Source: Mrakia gelida
Lineage: Eukaryota; Basidiomycota; Tremellomycetes; Cystofilobasidiales; Mrakiaceae
Assembly: GCA_024345305.1 (NCBI GenBank)
Contig: BRON01000009.1
Span: forward strand, 806,001-870,000
Direction of reading: 5' to 3'
DNA length: 64,000 nucleotides
Below the pieces are notes generated by a model that did not search any database, was not told where the DNA came from, and saw only the letters and a list, made by a program, of their open reading frames with translations. Of this stretch, positions 11,709-23,968 are shown piece by piece (the first letter of the stretch is position 1; each line of letters begins with the position of its first letter). A program made the translations under genes and the position numbers.

Positions 11709-12493
11709 GAGGTGAGCCCTCCTCTCCCACCTCGTTCTCGTCTCAGCGATGCAAACTGACGCGTCCTCCTCCCGCTGCACATCTCTCCAGCCCACCCCCC
11801 TCCTCCCCACCATCGTCTTCTCGATCCACCACCACCTCTCCAAGGCTCTACACCTCGTTCGACTTTCTACGCCTCGGATCCTTCGTCGTCACATCACCAT
11901 CCGTTCGTTTCTCACATCGTCGTCTTCGCGTGAGCTTTTCCTCTTCTTTTTCTTCTCCTTCAGACCTTCCTTGTCTGATTTTGATGCCCAATTCTCGTCC
12001 CAGACATCGTCTCTCTCCCTCTTTCGGTTCAACCTTCCATTACTTCGCGATCCGTCTCGTCTCCTCGTAGTCGTCGCGTCAAAAAGGTCAGCGACCCGTT
12101 CCTTCTCTTGCTCTCTCTCGCGCGAGAGATGTCTCAAGCTCCCGTTCGCTGACTCACTCTCCGCTTTTGTCTCTCTTTTCTCCCGACTTTAAGGCATCGT
12201 ACGAGGCCGTCGCATCGCCAGTGGTTCGACGCGCTCGTCGACTCGGCTTGATGGGATCGTTTTCGTACGCCTTCGGTTATCAGTAACTCGATCGAACATG
12301 ACTTTCCTCCTCTTCTTTCTCTGCACGCTTGGAAGAAGCCGGCAGAGCTCTCGTCTTCAACGGCCTTGCTCCGGACTCTCTCGTAACGACTGAAACGCGG
12401 CGAGCTTCGTTGTTCGCAGGTCGCTTCCCTTCCCTTCCCTCCAACCAATTCCATCTCAGCAACCTCACTCATTTCTCGCTCGTCTCTTCGCCG
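11709..12493. other. Intergenic between F-box-like and MDR genes
   Basis: The region is pyrimidine-rich and should include the 3' UTR of the F-box-like gene and the promoter of the MDR gene. A GACGCGTC palindrome is at 11758-11765. Long open frames here are low-complexity Ser/Leu/Arg runs and are not supported as genes. Confidence 0.4.
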
Positions 12494-14227
12494 ATGTCCC
12501 TTCCTACAACTCAATCAACCTGGCTTCAAGTCGCTCAAGGTGAGCCCGTCGACGTGCTCAAGTTCTCGACCAACGCACCCGTTCCGAAGGCAAGGAAGGG
12601 AGAGGTACTTGTGAAGGTCTCGTTCGCTGGTTTGAATCCTGGATAGTGAGCTCACAATTTGATCTTTTCGATGTTGAGATGATGGGGACTTGAAGTGGGA
12701 GAGGAAGGCAAAGCGCGACGAGGGACGAAGAGAGGGCGTGTCGACGACGAGTCGACGACGTCCGCGGCTGTCGAAGCAGATTCGATGCTTCCCCTACTTC
12801 GAGACAAACGATCTCTGACGTCTCGACCTTTCCTTCACACTCGACAGTCAAACCATGATGCGCTTTCTTCCTCCGTTCACGAGGAAGCTGCCCGGTAAGC
12901 GACGAGCTCGACCTCTGTCCTCGCTTTCACTTCGAGCTCACCTCTTTCTTCGTTTTCCTCCCTTCTCTCACTCAGCCATTACCGAGTCAGATCTCTCCGG
13001 AACAGTCGTGGACGCCGGCGACTCTACTCGCTTCAAGAACGGCGACCTCGTTTTTGGGATCATCCCAATCTCGGAGGGAGTTTTAAAGCTCGGACGAGGA
13101 GCGATTTGCCAGTATGCTGTCGTTGCGGTGCGTCGACTGCTTCATTTCTTTTGGAGATGGAGATGTGTCGTCTGAGATCCGTTGGGAGCAGACGAGCGGG
13201 ACGAGGAACTGACTCCGCCGTTCTGAGCTCGCAGGACAAAGACCTTTGCCTTAAGCCGTCGACTCTTTCGCTCGAGCAAGCTGCTGGTCTGTCTCTCGCT
13301 GGATCTGCAGCTCATCACTGCCTGACCACTGTCGGAGGTCTGAAGGCTGGTGATCGACTTTTCATCAATGGTTCGTCTTCTTTTCGTTAACTCGTCGCGT
13401 CTCGTTGCCTCGACGCGTCTAGACTTCGCTCGTTTACTGATCCCTTTCGTTGACTCCCGCATGTAACGCCATCTTCGCTCATACACCAGGAGGAGGAACC
13501 GCCGTCGGAAGGCTCGCCATCCAAGTTGCGAAGGTCCTGGGAGCTCACGTCGTTGTTTCGTGCTCGTCTTCGTCGAGAGACGCGTATCTCGCTCTCGGAG
13601 CTAATGAGGTCAGTGCATCGACTTCTTCTCCTAGAAAAAAAAATTTAAGGTACTGACAGATTTCTCTTCTCGGCTCTCAGACCCTCGACTACACCACCTC
13701 TCCCATTGAACAACAACTCGCCTCCTCCTACTCCCTCTCCTCCTCCCTCGGCTTCAACCTCATCCTTGACACCATGAAATCCCTACCCCTCTGCTCACAC
13801 TCAGCGGAATACCTCCTCTCCGGCTGTGAAATCATCAACATCGGTGGCGAATCCCCCAAGGAGTTCTTCTCGCTCGAGAACGCTCGCGTTCTCCTCTCAC
13901 TCGCGATCAACGATTTCAGGCCGACTTGGCTGGGAGGACCTCCTAGGAAGTGGAGCTACGTGATCTTCGAGGCTAAGACGCAGTATCTGGAGGATTTGGC
14001 GAGGTGGGCTGAGGAAGGTGAGTGGATTGAGCGGAGGGAGAGCGAAGTCGACGCGTTTCGACTTTGAATTGACCTCAAACTCTGTCGCCTTCTTTTCTGC
14101 TTCACGGAAACTCACCGTTCCCGTCGACTCAATTCACGACTGGAATCAAGAGAGTTTGATGGCTGCTTATGCTTTGGTTGGGAGTGGGAAGGCGAAAGGG
14201 AAGGTCATCGTTCGAATTGGAGCTTGA
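12494..14227 (+). CDS. MDR-superfamily (quinone-reductase-like) oxidoreductase, complete
   Basis: Seven exons (12494-12645, 12848-12894, 12976-13127, 13235-13370, 13490-13608, 13681-14017, 14106-14227) sum to 1065 nt, or 354 residues. The GroES-like half includes SGTVVDAGD and KNGDLVFGI. The Rossmann half has GGGTAVGRLAIQVAKVLGAH, the glycine-rich NAD(P)-binding turn. The C-terminal part (LTVPVDSIHDW, then AKGKVIVRIG) is typical of zinc-less MDR enzymes such as quinone oxidoreductases. Membership is clear; the substrate is not. The last intron is odd: the frame requires it to end TTCAC at 14105 with no AG. A canonical AG at 14149-14150 would also keep frame but would delete 15 residues that look conserved. 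It is a paralog of the truncated gene at the left edge. Confidence 0.85.
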
Positions 14228-14770
14228 GAATCGCGACGCGGCTTTAGTTTCGTTCCCTTTGCGCTAAGTTTCATGCTGTAGACCTCGATACAAACACTTA
14301 GCAACCATCAAAATCTCGCAAGTGTAGAAGAAGGACCAAAGCCTGTCCTTGTGGTGAAAGAAGAGACTCGCAAGAGCGCGTCGCGAAAGTTCGAGCTCGT
14401 CGCAGAACGTGGCTGAACGGAGGATTTTTTCGACACATCCTCGGTAGTATCCCAGGTAGCTACGCGATTATCTTAGCCTCCTCTTCGTTCCTCAGTGGCT
14501 TGGATGGCACAAGGCTTCCAGGACAAGGAACGAAAAACAATGGATCGAAGCTTGATTCAGTCGCGCATTTCCCGAGCGAGACAGAGCTAGCCCCTTGCAG
14601 GTTTTCCTGCCTCGACTCTCTTGACTAGACCTCTACAGATACATCGCCCTCTCCCGCTCTTGGGCTCCCTTTGATAGACCTGTCACATTTTTTCTCTCAA
14701 AAACTGGAGTGCTCGACCGAAAGCAGCCCTGAAATGCACAGTCGCCAGGACGGAGTGCCTCTTGATCGAG
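14228..14770. other. Intergenic, no gene seen
   Basis: This is the 3' region of the MDR gene followed by the promoter region of the Ser/Pro-rich gene. I found no supported coding or RNA feature. Confidence 0.4.
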
Positions 14771-16890
14771 ATGATTTCTGATCCCAAAGCTTCAAACCAC
14801 CACACCGTCTCACTCCACAAAAGACCCATCGAGGAGCTCTTTACTACGAACGAAGGAAGGATGGTCGTCTCCCCTCTGGTTAGGAATCACTCCCTCCCTA
14901 CGAGAGCTCAGCAGCAGCAGCAGCTCTCGTCTTCCCCTGAGGAGAACGAACGTCGAGCTCAACATGGAGAAGGAGTCAACAACAGTCAGACCTCACCATC
15001 CAAGAAGACATCCTTGGGAAGAGCGAGGTCCGTGGATGCTAGCAAAGGGTTGGACGTAGCTTTGGAAGGACTTGTGAGTAGATTTCTTTCACTTTTCGTG
15101 CTGAAAGGGAGGGTCAAGAGGGGCAGGGAAGGAGGGAAGGCGACGAGGCGTCGAAGGGGAGGTGACCAAAGCAACGAAGCGAGAGCTCTTCGCTGCTCGC
15201 TACGGTCTCACCAGCTCTACTAGAGACGTAGCATATCTTCACAGCTTGGTTGATTCACTCCTCTTTCGATTCGAGCGTGAAATGAACTCTACAGCTTCTC
15301 CCGAGAACTGACCTTCCTTCTCCCTCCTCGATTCCGACCAAACAGGCTCTGTCCCCTTCCTCGGTTTCCACTCCCACCTCACCTCGAGCATCCATCAAAC
15401 CTCTCGCCCCTCCTCCAAGATCAAAAGCTCGTCCAGCACCCACTCCTACCCCCACTACCTCAATTCCAACCACTCCTTCAACCGAGGAATCAGCTCCCTT
15501 CAACCTCTCTTCTGAAACTGGTTCCTCCTCGTCGCTCGCTTCCTCCTCCCTCCCGTCACTCGCCTCACCCTCCTCCCAGAAGACTAAATCATCCAAAGGC
15601 CCTCCCTCACCCATCCTCGTCTTCTCAGCATCCTCCTCGGACGAATCCATGTCGAACGACTCAGGCGTCTTCCTCGTCAAGGCCGCCGAAGAGGGCTCTT
15701 CCATCCGTCGAACCGAGCTCGAGCTTGAGGTCGACCCTCTCACCCTCCATCAAACCCCAACTTGGACCGTCCCTTCCCTTCCCTCACCTTCCAACACCGT
15801 CTACTCCACTCCTACCACTCCCTCAGGGAACGGCGTCTCCTCCCCTTCGACTTGGAGGTTCCCAACCGCTCCAGCAGCAGCGACTCCTCCCTCTCCCGCC
15901 GTCTCTCACTTCACTCCCCTTTCTCCCGACCTCAACCCAGTCGGACCTCTCCCCAAGCGACGAGCCTCCTCAGGAATCTACACTCCTGCGTCGTTCCCTG
16001 GACCAGCGGGAAGGAACTCGTCCGCCCCGAGCGCGAGAGATCAAGAACTCGCTGCTCAGGCGAAGCGGTCGAGCCTGGCATACGGAGCGAGGAGGAAGAG
16101 CTCTGGGCTAGGGTTGGGTTTGGGCATCGGGACGCATGGAGGAGGTGGTGGATCTACATCTGCTGGAGCTTCTCCGGTGGAGGAGAATGCAGGAGGAGGA
16201 GGAGGGAGTTCGAACGCGTCGTCGCCAGTCCTCGCAGGAGGTTTCCTCGCAAGAGGCAGATCCTACTTCGGACTACCTTCAGCATCCCTCCTTGGAGGAT
16301 TCGGTCTCGCGTCTCCCTCCACGCCCACCTCTTCCACCACCTCCCCTCCTCCACCAGGATCCATCTCTCCCACGGGCGTCTACACTCCCAGGACCTTCTC
16401 TCAAGCCCCGTCCGGAACCAAACGCTACACTCCCCTCTCACCCACCTCCCTCGATGGTTCGCTCCCTCATCCATCCACCTCCACCGCCGAATCAGCCTAC
16501 GCAGCAAGTCACAACCACCACAACCTCCATCTTCACCTCCCTCTCTCCTCTCGAACTCCCCAACCCCCTCTCAACCTCAACACCTCTTCAGGCGCTCCTT
16601 TCACCTCCCCTCCTCTTCCCGTCACAGCAAGGAAAGCTTCATCTGGATCGTCTTCGACTCCAGTCAAGAGAAAACCGGTTCCGTCCGCCGAATCGGTGGG
16701 GATGAGCTACCGATCTCATTCGAACGAATCGAACGGGTCGAGCGTCGACGACGTCGAGCATGACAAGAGCGTCAAGACGCCGAGTCCGGAGAGGCTCGGC
16801 TTCTCGCAGGGTGGAGGGAAGGCGATGATGAGGATGCTGGAGGTCGAGCATGTTGGGTTGGGCGCGGAGAAGGAGGGGCGGGTTTGGTGA
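14771..16890 (+). CDS. Ser/Pro-rich low-complexity protein, function unknown
   Basis: Exon 1 (14771-15073) starts MISDPKASNHHTVSLHKRP and includes a short Gln run. A phase-0 intron ends at the CAG before 15346, and exon 2 runs to the stop at 16890. The protein of about 615 residues is dominated by Ser, Pro, Thr and Gly. It carries several basic-Ser sites (RARSVD, RRASSG, RKSSG, RKASSG) that fit basophilic kinase or 14-3-3 motifs. A short unit recurs: GIYTPASF and GVYTPRTF, and also SHFTPLSP and KRYTPLSP. No folded domain was recognised. It is probably an intrinsically disordered phospho-regulated protein; that is inference from composition. Confidence 0.7.
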
Positions 16891-17582
16891 GGGAGACGAC
16901 GCGTTGGGTTTCGTTCTTTCGTTTATCTCTCTCGCTCTCCGGTTTCCCTCCCCCTCTCCTCTTCACTCCTTCTTTATCTCCTCATTCGGAACTTACTTCG
17001 ACCCATCTCACTCCCTCTCGACCTCTATCTTACACCTCTCATCTCCCTCTCGCTCTCATCTGTCTCTCCGATCCATCTCACGCACGCCTCACGATCTCCT
17101 TCTCGATTTTCACTCCTCTTGCATTTTACGTGTCATACTCTACTTTTAGTCTTCTTGTAACTCTCTAGCCTACATACCTACCTTCGAATTCGTTCTTCTT
17201 CTTCCTTTCGACCGTCTCTCGCGCGCACTTTTGTTTTTCTTCGCGTCGCCTGTCGTTGTACTTCCTCGCTCTAGTTCTACCTTTCTTTGATTTGATTTGT
17301 TTTCGGGATTCATGCTCGTCCTCACGACCTCGGTTCGTTCACGAGAGCACGCCCCCGCGAAAGGAAGGCTGCGACGAGAAGTGGTCGACTCGTCGCGTCT
17401 CGTCTCGTCTCCCGTTCCATCTCCCTCTCTCTCCCCAGTCCAGAACTACAGTTTCGTCACGAGAAAGTCCATTAAAAAGCAAAGCGAAGCCTACGGAACC
17501 CCTAAAAACCCAAACCACCATCTCTCATCCTCGAACAGAAAAATCTAGAGCTACAAGAAAAAACCAAGATCGAACCCTCCCC
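16891..17582. other. Convergent intergenic region
   Basis: This lies between the Ser/Pro-rich gene (plus) and the glycerol kinase gene (minus). It is pyrimidine-rich to about 17.3 kb, which fits a 3' UTR on the plus strand. No gene is supported. Confidence 0.4.
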
Positions 17583-20500
17583 TCACGCTCCCTTGAGCGA
17601 TTCAAACTGACTACTCAGAGGCGCGATCCCATCCTTGCTGTTCGACTTCCCGTGGTACGATGACTGCCTGGATCCAGTTCCGTTGGTTTCCCTCGAAGGG
17701 ACGAACTCGATGTTGCCCTTGGCCTTCTCGACCTCCTCGTCGTACTCGTCTTCGTCGTCTTCTTCTTCTCGCCACTGAGGAAGGAAACGAGACAAAGGAT
17801 GAAACGGGTCAGTGAGATGATCGAACGACTGGGGAGGAAGGATATATTGGAGAGGAAAGGGAGAGGGAGAAGGAAAGGACAAAAACTCACCTGCCGACTC
17901 CTCTCCACCGCTCGCTGCCACCGTCGCCACTTCTGCTGTCGTTCTCGTTCGGGGACGTCGGGCTTGAAGACTGCCAGGGCTCGAGCGTTGACCTTTCGAA
18001 GCGTCTCGGGTTTGGACATGTCCCAGCCGAAGAGGTTGAGAGCGGATCCTGCGAGGAGAGCGGATCCGAGGGCGGTAGATCTGGATGGGAGAGAGGAGGA
18101 AGGGTGGGGAAGAGGAGATAGTCAGCGAGCAGGATCGAGGATAGCACAGATAAGGCGGAGAGAAGTTGGAGAGGAGAAAGAGGGAGGGGAGGGAATGGAA
18201 GAGACGAGACGCGTCGCGAAAACTCACTCTCGCATCTCTGGTCGCTCGACGATGAATCCTCCGAGACCAGCGAGGATCTATACGAAGCGGTCCAGTACGT
18301 ATCGAAGAGGTCGAGGAAGGGAGGAACAAGCGAAGGAAGGAAGAGGAGGGAAGGCGTTGCGTGGTCAGCGATTTGTGCTTCGACTTCGAACTCACTCTCT
18401 TCCGGTCAAATGCGAGAGCAAAAGAAGTCAACTTACAGCAGCGAAATGATCCGAGTTAGTTACTCCTCCGTCCACACGAAGCATCTTGAGTTCCGTCCCC
18501 GAGTCTGCACGCATGGCTTCGAGAATCGCACGAGTCTGAGGAGGGAAAGAAAGGGAGGACGAAACGAACGAGTCAGTTCAAGTCTTTAATGACACCGTCA
18601 CGTGCTGATGCAGGGCGAGAAGCGAAGGGAGGTGCCGTCGAAGAAAGATGGAGGGGCGGGGGAAGGGCGGGAACGGAGGGAAGGGAAGGAGGACGCGTCT
18701 CGTCTCGTCTCGTCCCCCTCGAACTCAAACTCACCTGGAACGAAGCAGCCTCCAACGTAGCCCTACAGACATGAGCCTTCGTCGTGTACGCTGATATCCC
18801 AATGAGCAGCCCTCCAGCTTCGGAGTCCCAATACGGAGCGAGCAGTCCAGAGAAGGCGGTGACGAAGTAGACTCCTCCCGTGTCCTTGACGGTCGAAACG
18901 AGACGGTCGATGTCCGAGGATTTCTCGATGAGACCCATCTGATCTCGAAGCCTGTCAGATATCGAGTCAGTCGGTACTCGAGAACGCTCGGGGAAGGAGG
19001 AAGGGAAGGAGAGGGAAGGACGAACCACTTGATGGCAGCTCCAGCGACGGCTACACTTCCCTCCAACGCGAAGACGGGTTTACAGTTGGGTCCAGGTTGA
19101 TAGGCGACCTGATCACGAGCGAAAACGAGCGAGGAGGTGGTCAGCTCGATGTTCGACAAGGAAGACGTGTCGAGAAAAGCGAGCTCACCGTACTGATCAA
19201 TCCATGTTTACTCCTCACGACCTCCTCCCCAGTGTTGAACAGCACGAAAGCTCCCGTTCCAAACGTCGCCTTCGCCTCTCCCACGCTCAGACACTTCTGA
19301 CCCACCAACGCAGCCTACGAACAACACGGAAGCGAGCGAATCATTAGCTCTGGAAGGAACCGAGCTCGTCGAAGAACGAGAGTCAAAAAGTCAGAGCGAG
19401 CTCACCTGCTGATCCCCCACGATCCCCGCTATCGGTACACCTTCCAAAGGTCCAGAACTGATCTTTCCGTAAACCTCCGAGGACGAGCGGATGGTAGGCA
19501 GGAGGGAGGGACGCAAGCCGAAGAAGGTGAGGAGGGAGGGAGACCAGGAGATGGTTTGAAGGGCGGTGAGGAGGGTTCGAGAAGCGTTCGAGACGTCTTG
19601 GATGTGCAGGCCGTTCTCGATGCCGCCGGTGAGGTTCTGCGGCAAGAAAAAAAGGAGAGGGTAGGAGAAGACCGAAGGGAAGGGATTTTAGCTTGAAGCT
19701 CGAGGAGCGAGGTGAAAAGAGAGAAGGAGGGACGAACGTAAACGAGCCATGAGTCGACGGTTCCGAAACAGAGCTTGTCCTCCTCGTGAGCTTTGGCGAT
19801 TTCAGGATGGGTATCGATCATCCAGCGAAGCTTGATGGCCGAGAAGTACGTCGAGAGCGGTAGTCCGGTCCTGATAAGCAGCGTAATGAAGCCCCCAGCG
19901 AGAGAGGTCAGCTAAACTGGTACGGGAAACCCGACTTCGAGGGGAGGTCGGACAGGTTGCCCGGTCCTTTGGACGTTCGTCCTCCCTCCTCCCTACCGAT
20001 GCGACGCAGGTTCAAGTGCCGAGATGTAAGAAGAAGGAGAAAGTGAAAAATGTGACTCACAGCTCCTTGATTCCTTGAGCACCCACGAGTCTCTTCCTCT
20101 CTCCTCCTCCTTCTGCGAGGTCATCTACGACGACACCTTCGAGCTCGAGCTCGAGATCAGAGCCTTCCAAGACGATCCCCTCGTTCTCTAGCTTCTTCTG
20201 AAAGCGATGTAGGACTGCTGTTGTTCTTGAGTCGTCCCATACGATGGCGTTGCACATGGGTTGACCTGTTGCTCGATCCCAGAGAAGCGTCGTCTCTCGC
20301 TGGTTGGTGATCCCGATTCCCTTGACGTCGTCTCTCGAGTAGCCCATGGCTTCGAGCTCCTCGATGGTTCCTTCGATGCATTCGTGAACAGAGTCTAGCA
20401 GGTCGAAAGGTTCGTGCTCGTGCCAGCTGAAGGTGGAAGACAAAAACGAAGAGGGAGAGGGGAGTGAGCCCGAGAAGTCTTCGAACACGAGACGACGAGG

Positions 20501-21018
20501 ACGAGAGAACCAAGGTGAAGGAGGGGATGGGAGGGAGAAGGTTTCGTTGAAGCTTACCCGGGATGAGGGTAGTGTTGATCGAATTCTACTTGATAGGAAG
20601 CGATGTTGTTGGCCCACTCGTCAAACACGATGAATCGAGTACTCGTAGTTCCCATGTCCAGAGCTCTGAAAACGAGAAAGAGAAGAGAACGAGGACGGAG
20701 GGGGGTGTTTGAATGACGACATGACGTTCAGCTCGAGCTCTCCTGCTACAGCGGACAGCATCTCTTCTGCAAGACACGAGAGGATGTAGACTGACCCTAT
20801 GAAGGCGACGTTGGCTGTAAAAAATGACGGGGAGAGGATCCAGGAGGGAACGGAGAAGGGCGGAGGAAAGGAAGAAGCAGGTTCAGCACACGTCTCTCCT
20901 TCCATCTCGGTCTTTTCACTCCTTCCTACGAGACAGATAGGCACTCACGAGCACCTGGAGAAGCAGGCCGAGAGGGAGGCATGCTCGGTGGTTGAGAGGT
21001 TGGTCCATCGTGAGGCAT
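17583..21018 (-). CDS. GUT1: Glycerol kinase
   Basis: A cytosolic enzyme that phosphorylates glycerol with ATP to glycerol-3-phosphate. FGGY-family signatures appear in order: [64 protein letters not shown], the catalytic Asp in [10 protein letters not shown], the ATP-binding [14 protein letters not shown], and [17 protein letters not shown]. Exons are short. Exon 2 (20814-20796) is only 19 nt and encodes ANVAFIG-like residues in correct phase. The C-terminus has an acidic and then Ser-rich extension ending [10 protein letters not shown], beyond the usual end. The start used is the ATG at 21018. The frame stays open upstream to about 21320 without an ATG, so an earlier 5' exon is possible, and a candidate with a GTAAGC donor lies near 21890-21940. 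Confidence 0.95.
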
Positions 21019-23025
21019 GCTTCGGTCTTCGAGGTTGTTGATGCGACGAGTAGAAGGGAACTGGCGGACGGGCGAGGAGGAAGGAGGTGAAGACGAGGAA
21101 GAAGAACCGAACCGGAAGCTGTAGGCAGGGAGAAGTCTGGTTTGTTGGAAGAGGAGGAAGGGGGGAGAGGCGAGGAGACGGGGGGGTAGAAGTCGTCGCA
21201 GCAACTCGAAGTTCGTGGGGGTTGGTGTGAGAAGGGGAGGGTTAGGTCGAAAAAGGGAAGGGGGGGAGGTCGAAGGAGTTGAGGGGGAAACGGCCCTTTT
21301 GCGGTCCGGCACGTCGTAACTTTGGAATCCGTAGCAGCACCTGAAGAAAATCTTCGCACTCTCAGTTCATCAACTCGAGCTCCAAGAGGTTGCCGAGGGA
21401 TGAGAAGGCCAGAAAATTTCAGTTGCAGACTGATCGACGCTGATCCCGCCCGTCCGAGCGCGTTTTTCTCGTTCCGAGAGAGCATCTCGAGGAGGCGAGT
21501 TTTCTCGCGTCACGTCTCTGCTGGAACGAGACAAGCAAAGACCCTTGTGGGTAGGGGAGGAAGGGACGAAAAAGTGGGTCCGAAACAGCACGCGAAGTCA
21601 GAGAGCCGAAGATCTGCCTGAGCGAGAGAGGGACGAAGGTCGAGAGATGGGATTTCGGCAGTGATACAGGTGGTTGCGTTCCACGAGGCAAGTCGAGACA
21701 TAGCTGAGAGGCTAAGGAAAGCTGGTCGATAGCTTCTACAGAGGAAGGGCGTCAAGCGAAGAACGAAAAACACAACCAAACAACTCGCGCGTCGCGGACG
21801 ACGCGTTCTTTGCTCCCTCGGCTGAGACCTGGGAGCTCTACAACTCGGGGGAAGTCACAGGATCGAAGAAATGAAAGTTGACTTCGAGGATGCTTACCTC
21901 AAGAGAAACGGCTCGGAAGTACGAATACTCTTTGACATGCGGGCAGCCCAAAGATCTACTCTTTCCTCTCTCCTTCAACCCCTCCTCGCTGTCCTTCGTT
22001 CCCCCCTCCTCGTCTTCTCGCTCCCTTTCCTCCCTCTTCCAACTCAGCAGGAGACTTTACCTGGATCCAAGCGCGCGAAGATACGAGCCGCTTGGTCTCC
22101 CAGTTTTAGTCTCCCGAGTTCAGGAGGGAGGAAGGGTGAGCTCGACGAGGAAGTGCTTTGATGCACGAAGGGGGTTCGTTTGGGTCGCGAGGAGGTTCGG
22201 AGGGAGACTGCTAGTAGGTGCATAAGACCCGATGACACTCCATAACCTTTGTTCCTCATTGAAGAATAGTTCTGCGATTGCGCTGAGAAGCGTAACTCAA
22301 TGGGGCTTACTCTTGCTTCGACAAGGAGAATCGGGAAACGACGCGCGTTTCACAACTTTTTTTTCCTCCCCCCTCTCTTTCATGTTGATTTTTCGAACTC
22401 TGTGAGAAGAGCTGGAGCTGTTGACTGGAGGAGATTGTCTTGGTTCTCGTTTATGTTCTTCGGCGGTGCTGGGTTGAGGGAGGGAAGGGAGACGACGACG
22501 ACGACGAGCTCACGAGCTCGAGGCTCGTTCTGTTCACGCTGATCTTTCTCTCTCCCTATCTAACTCGCCCTCCACCGTGACTCTTGCTCACTTAGCTTCC
22601 TTTTTACCGCCGGCCGTCGTCATCCACGCCTCGAAGACCAACTGGCGACGACCCACCTCGTTCATCCCTCGACGCGCGAAGACCGACGGCACCCCTCCTC
22701 GCTTGACCTGTCCTCTTCCCCATCTCTCTCTTCAGGAACAGACTCCTCGATGATATCGAGTTAAGAGAGCTGGTACCGCGTGAGAAGGCGTCGTTCAAAA
22801 GGAAGGTAGAAGAAGGTGAGGCCTCCTTGGAACGGAGCTCGACGCGTCGTTTTCGTTCGTTCTCGCTTTCGTTTACGTCGACCTCGTGCGCTGGGAAGGT
22901 AGTCGGAAAGAGAAGAACGAATCTTGGAAGAAGAGAGAGCATTCGTATATACAAAGTTGAGGGCAAAGAACTAGACTGGAGAAGCAAAACAAAAAGGTAT
23001 GTACGCGAGACGAGAACGGACGCCC
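21019..23025. other. Long gene-poor stretch upstream of glycerol kinase
   Basis: About 2 kb without a supported gene. The part to about 21.9 kb may hold 5' UTR or a further 5' exon of the glycerol kinase gene. On the minus strand an ATG at about 21.94 kb starts MSKSIRTSEPFLL and is followed by a good GTAAGC donor, but the join to the next exon is not proven. The right part should be the 3' UTR of the small mitochondrial-like gene. A GACGCGTC palindrome is at 22841-22848. Confidence 0.4.
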
Positions 23026-23968
23026 TCACTTCGCCAACTTCTTCTGTACAGCCTCCGCCCCCCACTTCTCGTATTCGGCCTTCAAGGCGAACTTCGGGGC
23101 CTCCTCTAACTTAGCGTCGAACATCTCCTCCTCGCCCTCCCAATCGTTCACCCAGGCCTCGTCTCCCCCCTCGTCCTTCCAAGCCTCAATCACCTTCACC
23201 CACTCCGACCAGGCAGCTCTGGACTTCTCGTCATCCTCCAAGCTCACGTCCCGAAGTTCGAACAACGTTTCCAGCGTGCTGCCCCCCTCGTAGCGCTCGA
23301 ATTGGTGCAGCCAAAGCTCTCGACACTCCCTCCCAGCCTCCCACATCGCGTCCTCGGCTTGACGACGGGCCTCGTTCCTCTTGGGGTCTCGAAGGGGCGA
23401 GAGGATGTCTTGCTCGACGTGTTCACATATGTAGTGGTGACTGACCTCCAAGTACCCTTCTCGAGCTTCGAGGTGGGACATAGTCTTGAACCCGGGAACC
23501 AACCAGTTCGAGTGCTCGGGAAAGCCCTGACCCGTGGAAAAGCAAAACCGAGCGAGGAGGGAGGGAGGGGGGCGAAGAGTCAGTGTTCCAGAGCTTGAGG
23601 AGAACAAAGAGAGAGGACGTCAGTACGAGCTCACGTCGAATTCGGAACTCCATCCCCCTCCGAGGTCGCTAAGCGCCCGCCACTCCAGAAATTCCACCCA
23701 GTTCTCTCCTTTCGGGAGCTGTTCCAGAGGACGAGATTATGGGTCAGAAAGGAAGCGAAGCCTACGGAAGAAAGGGAGGAATAGGACTCACCTCCACCAC
23801 CTCGGTCCACAAGGGCGTCGTCTTCGTCGTCTTCGTCGTCTTCGTCGAGACTGACCATGACCCGAGGAAAGGGAGGACGCGGCCCGTGTTGAGAGCGAGG
23901 AGTCGAGCTTGTTGTTGACCGAGAAGAGGAAGAGCCATTCGGCGAAGAGGGGAGAGAGCTTTGAGCAT
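23026..23968 (-). CDS. Small conserved-looking protein, probably mitochondrial, function unknown
   Basis: Three exons (23968-23792, 23718-23635, 23526-23026), all phase 0, give 253 residues. The N-terminus MLKALSPLRRMALPLLGQQQ, with several Arg and no acidic residue in its first 40 positions, looks like a mitochondrial presequence. A short Lys/Thr repeat follows, encoded by a 9-bp tandem repeat. The body is rich in Trp, Glu and Lys (LPKGENWVEFLEWRALSDLG, then GFPEHSNWLVPGFKTMSHLE) and ends EKWGAEAVQKKLAK. I do not recognise the family. It may be a mitochondrial proteome protein without known activity; the targeting is inferred from composition only. Confidence 0.75.
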
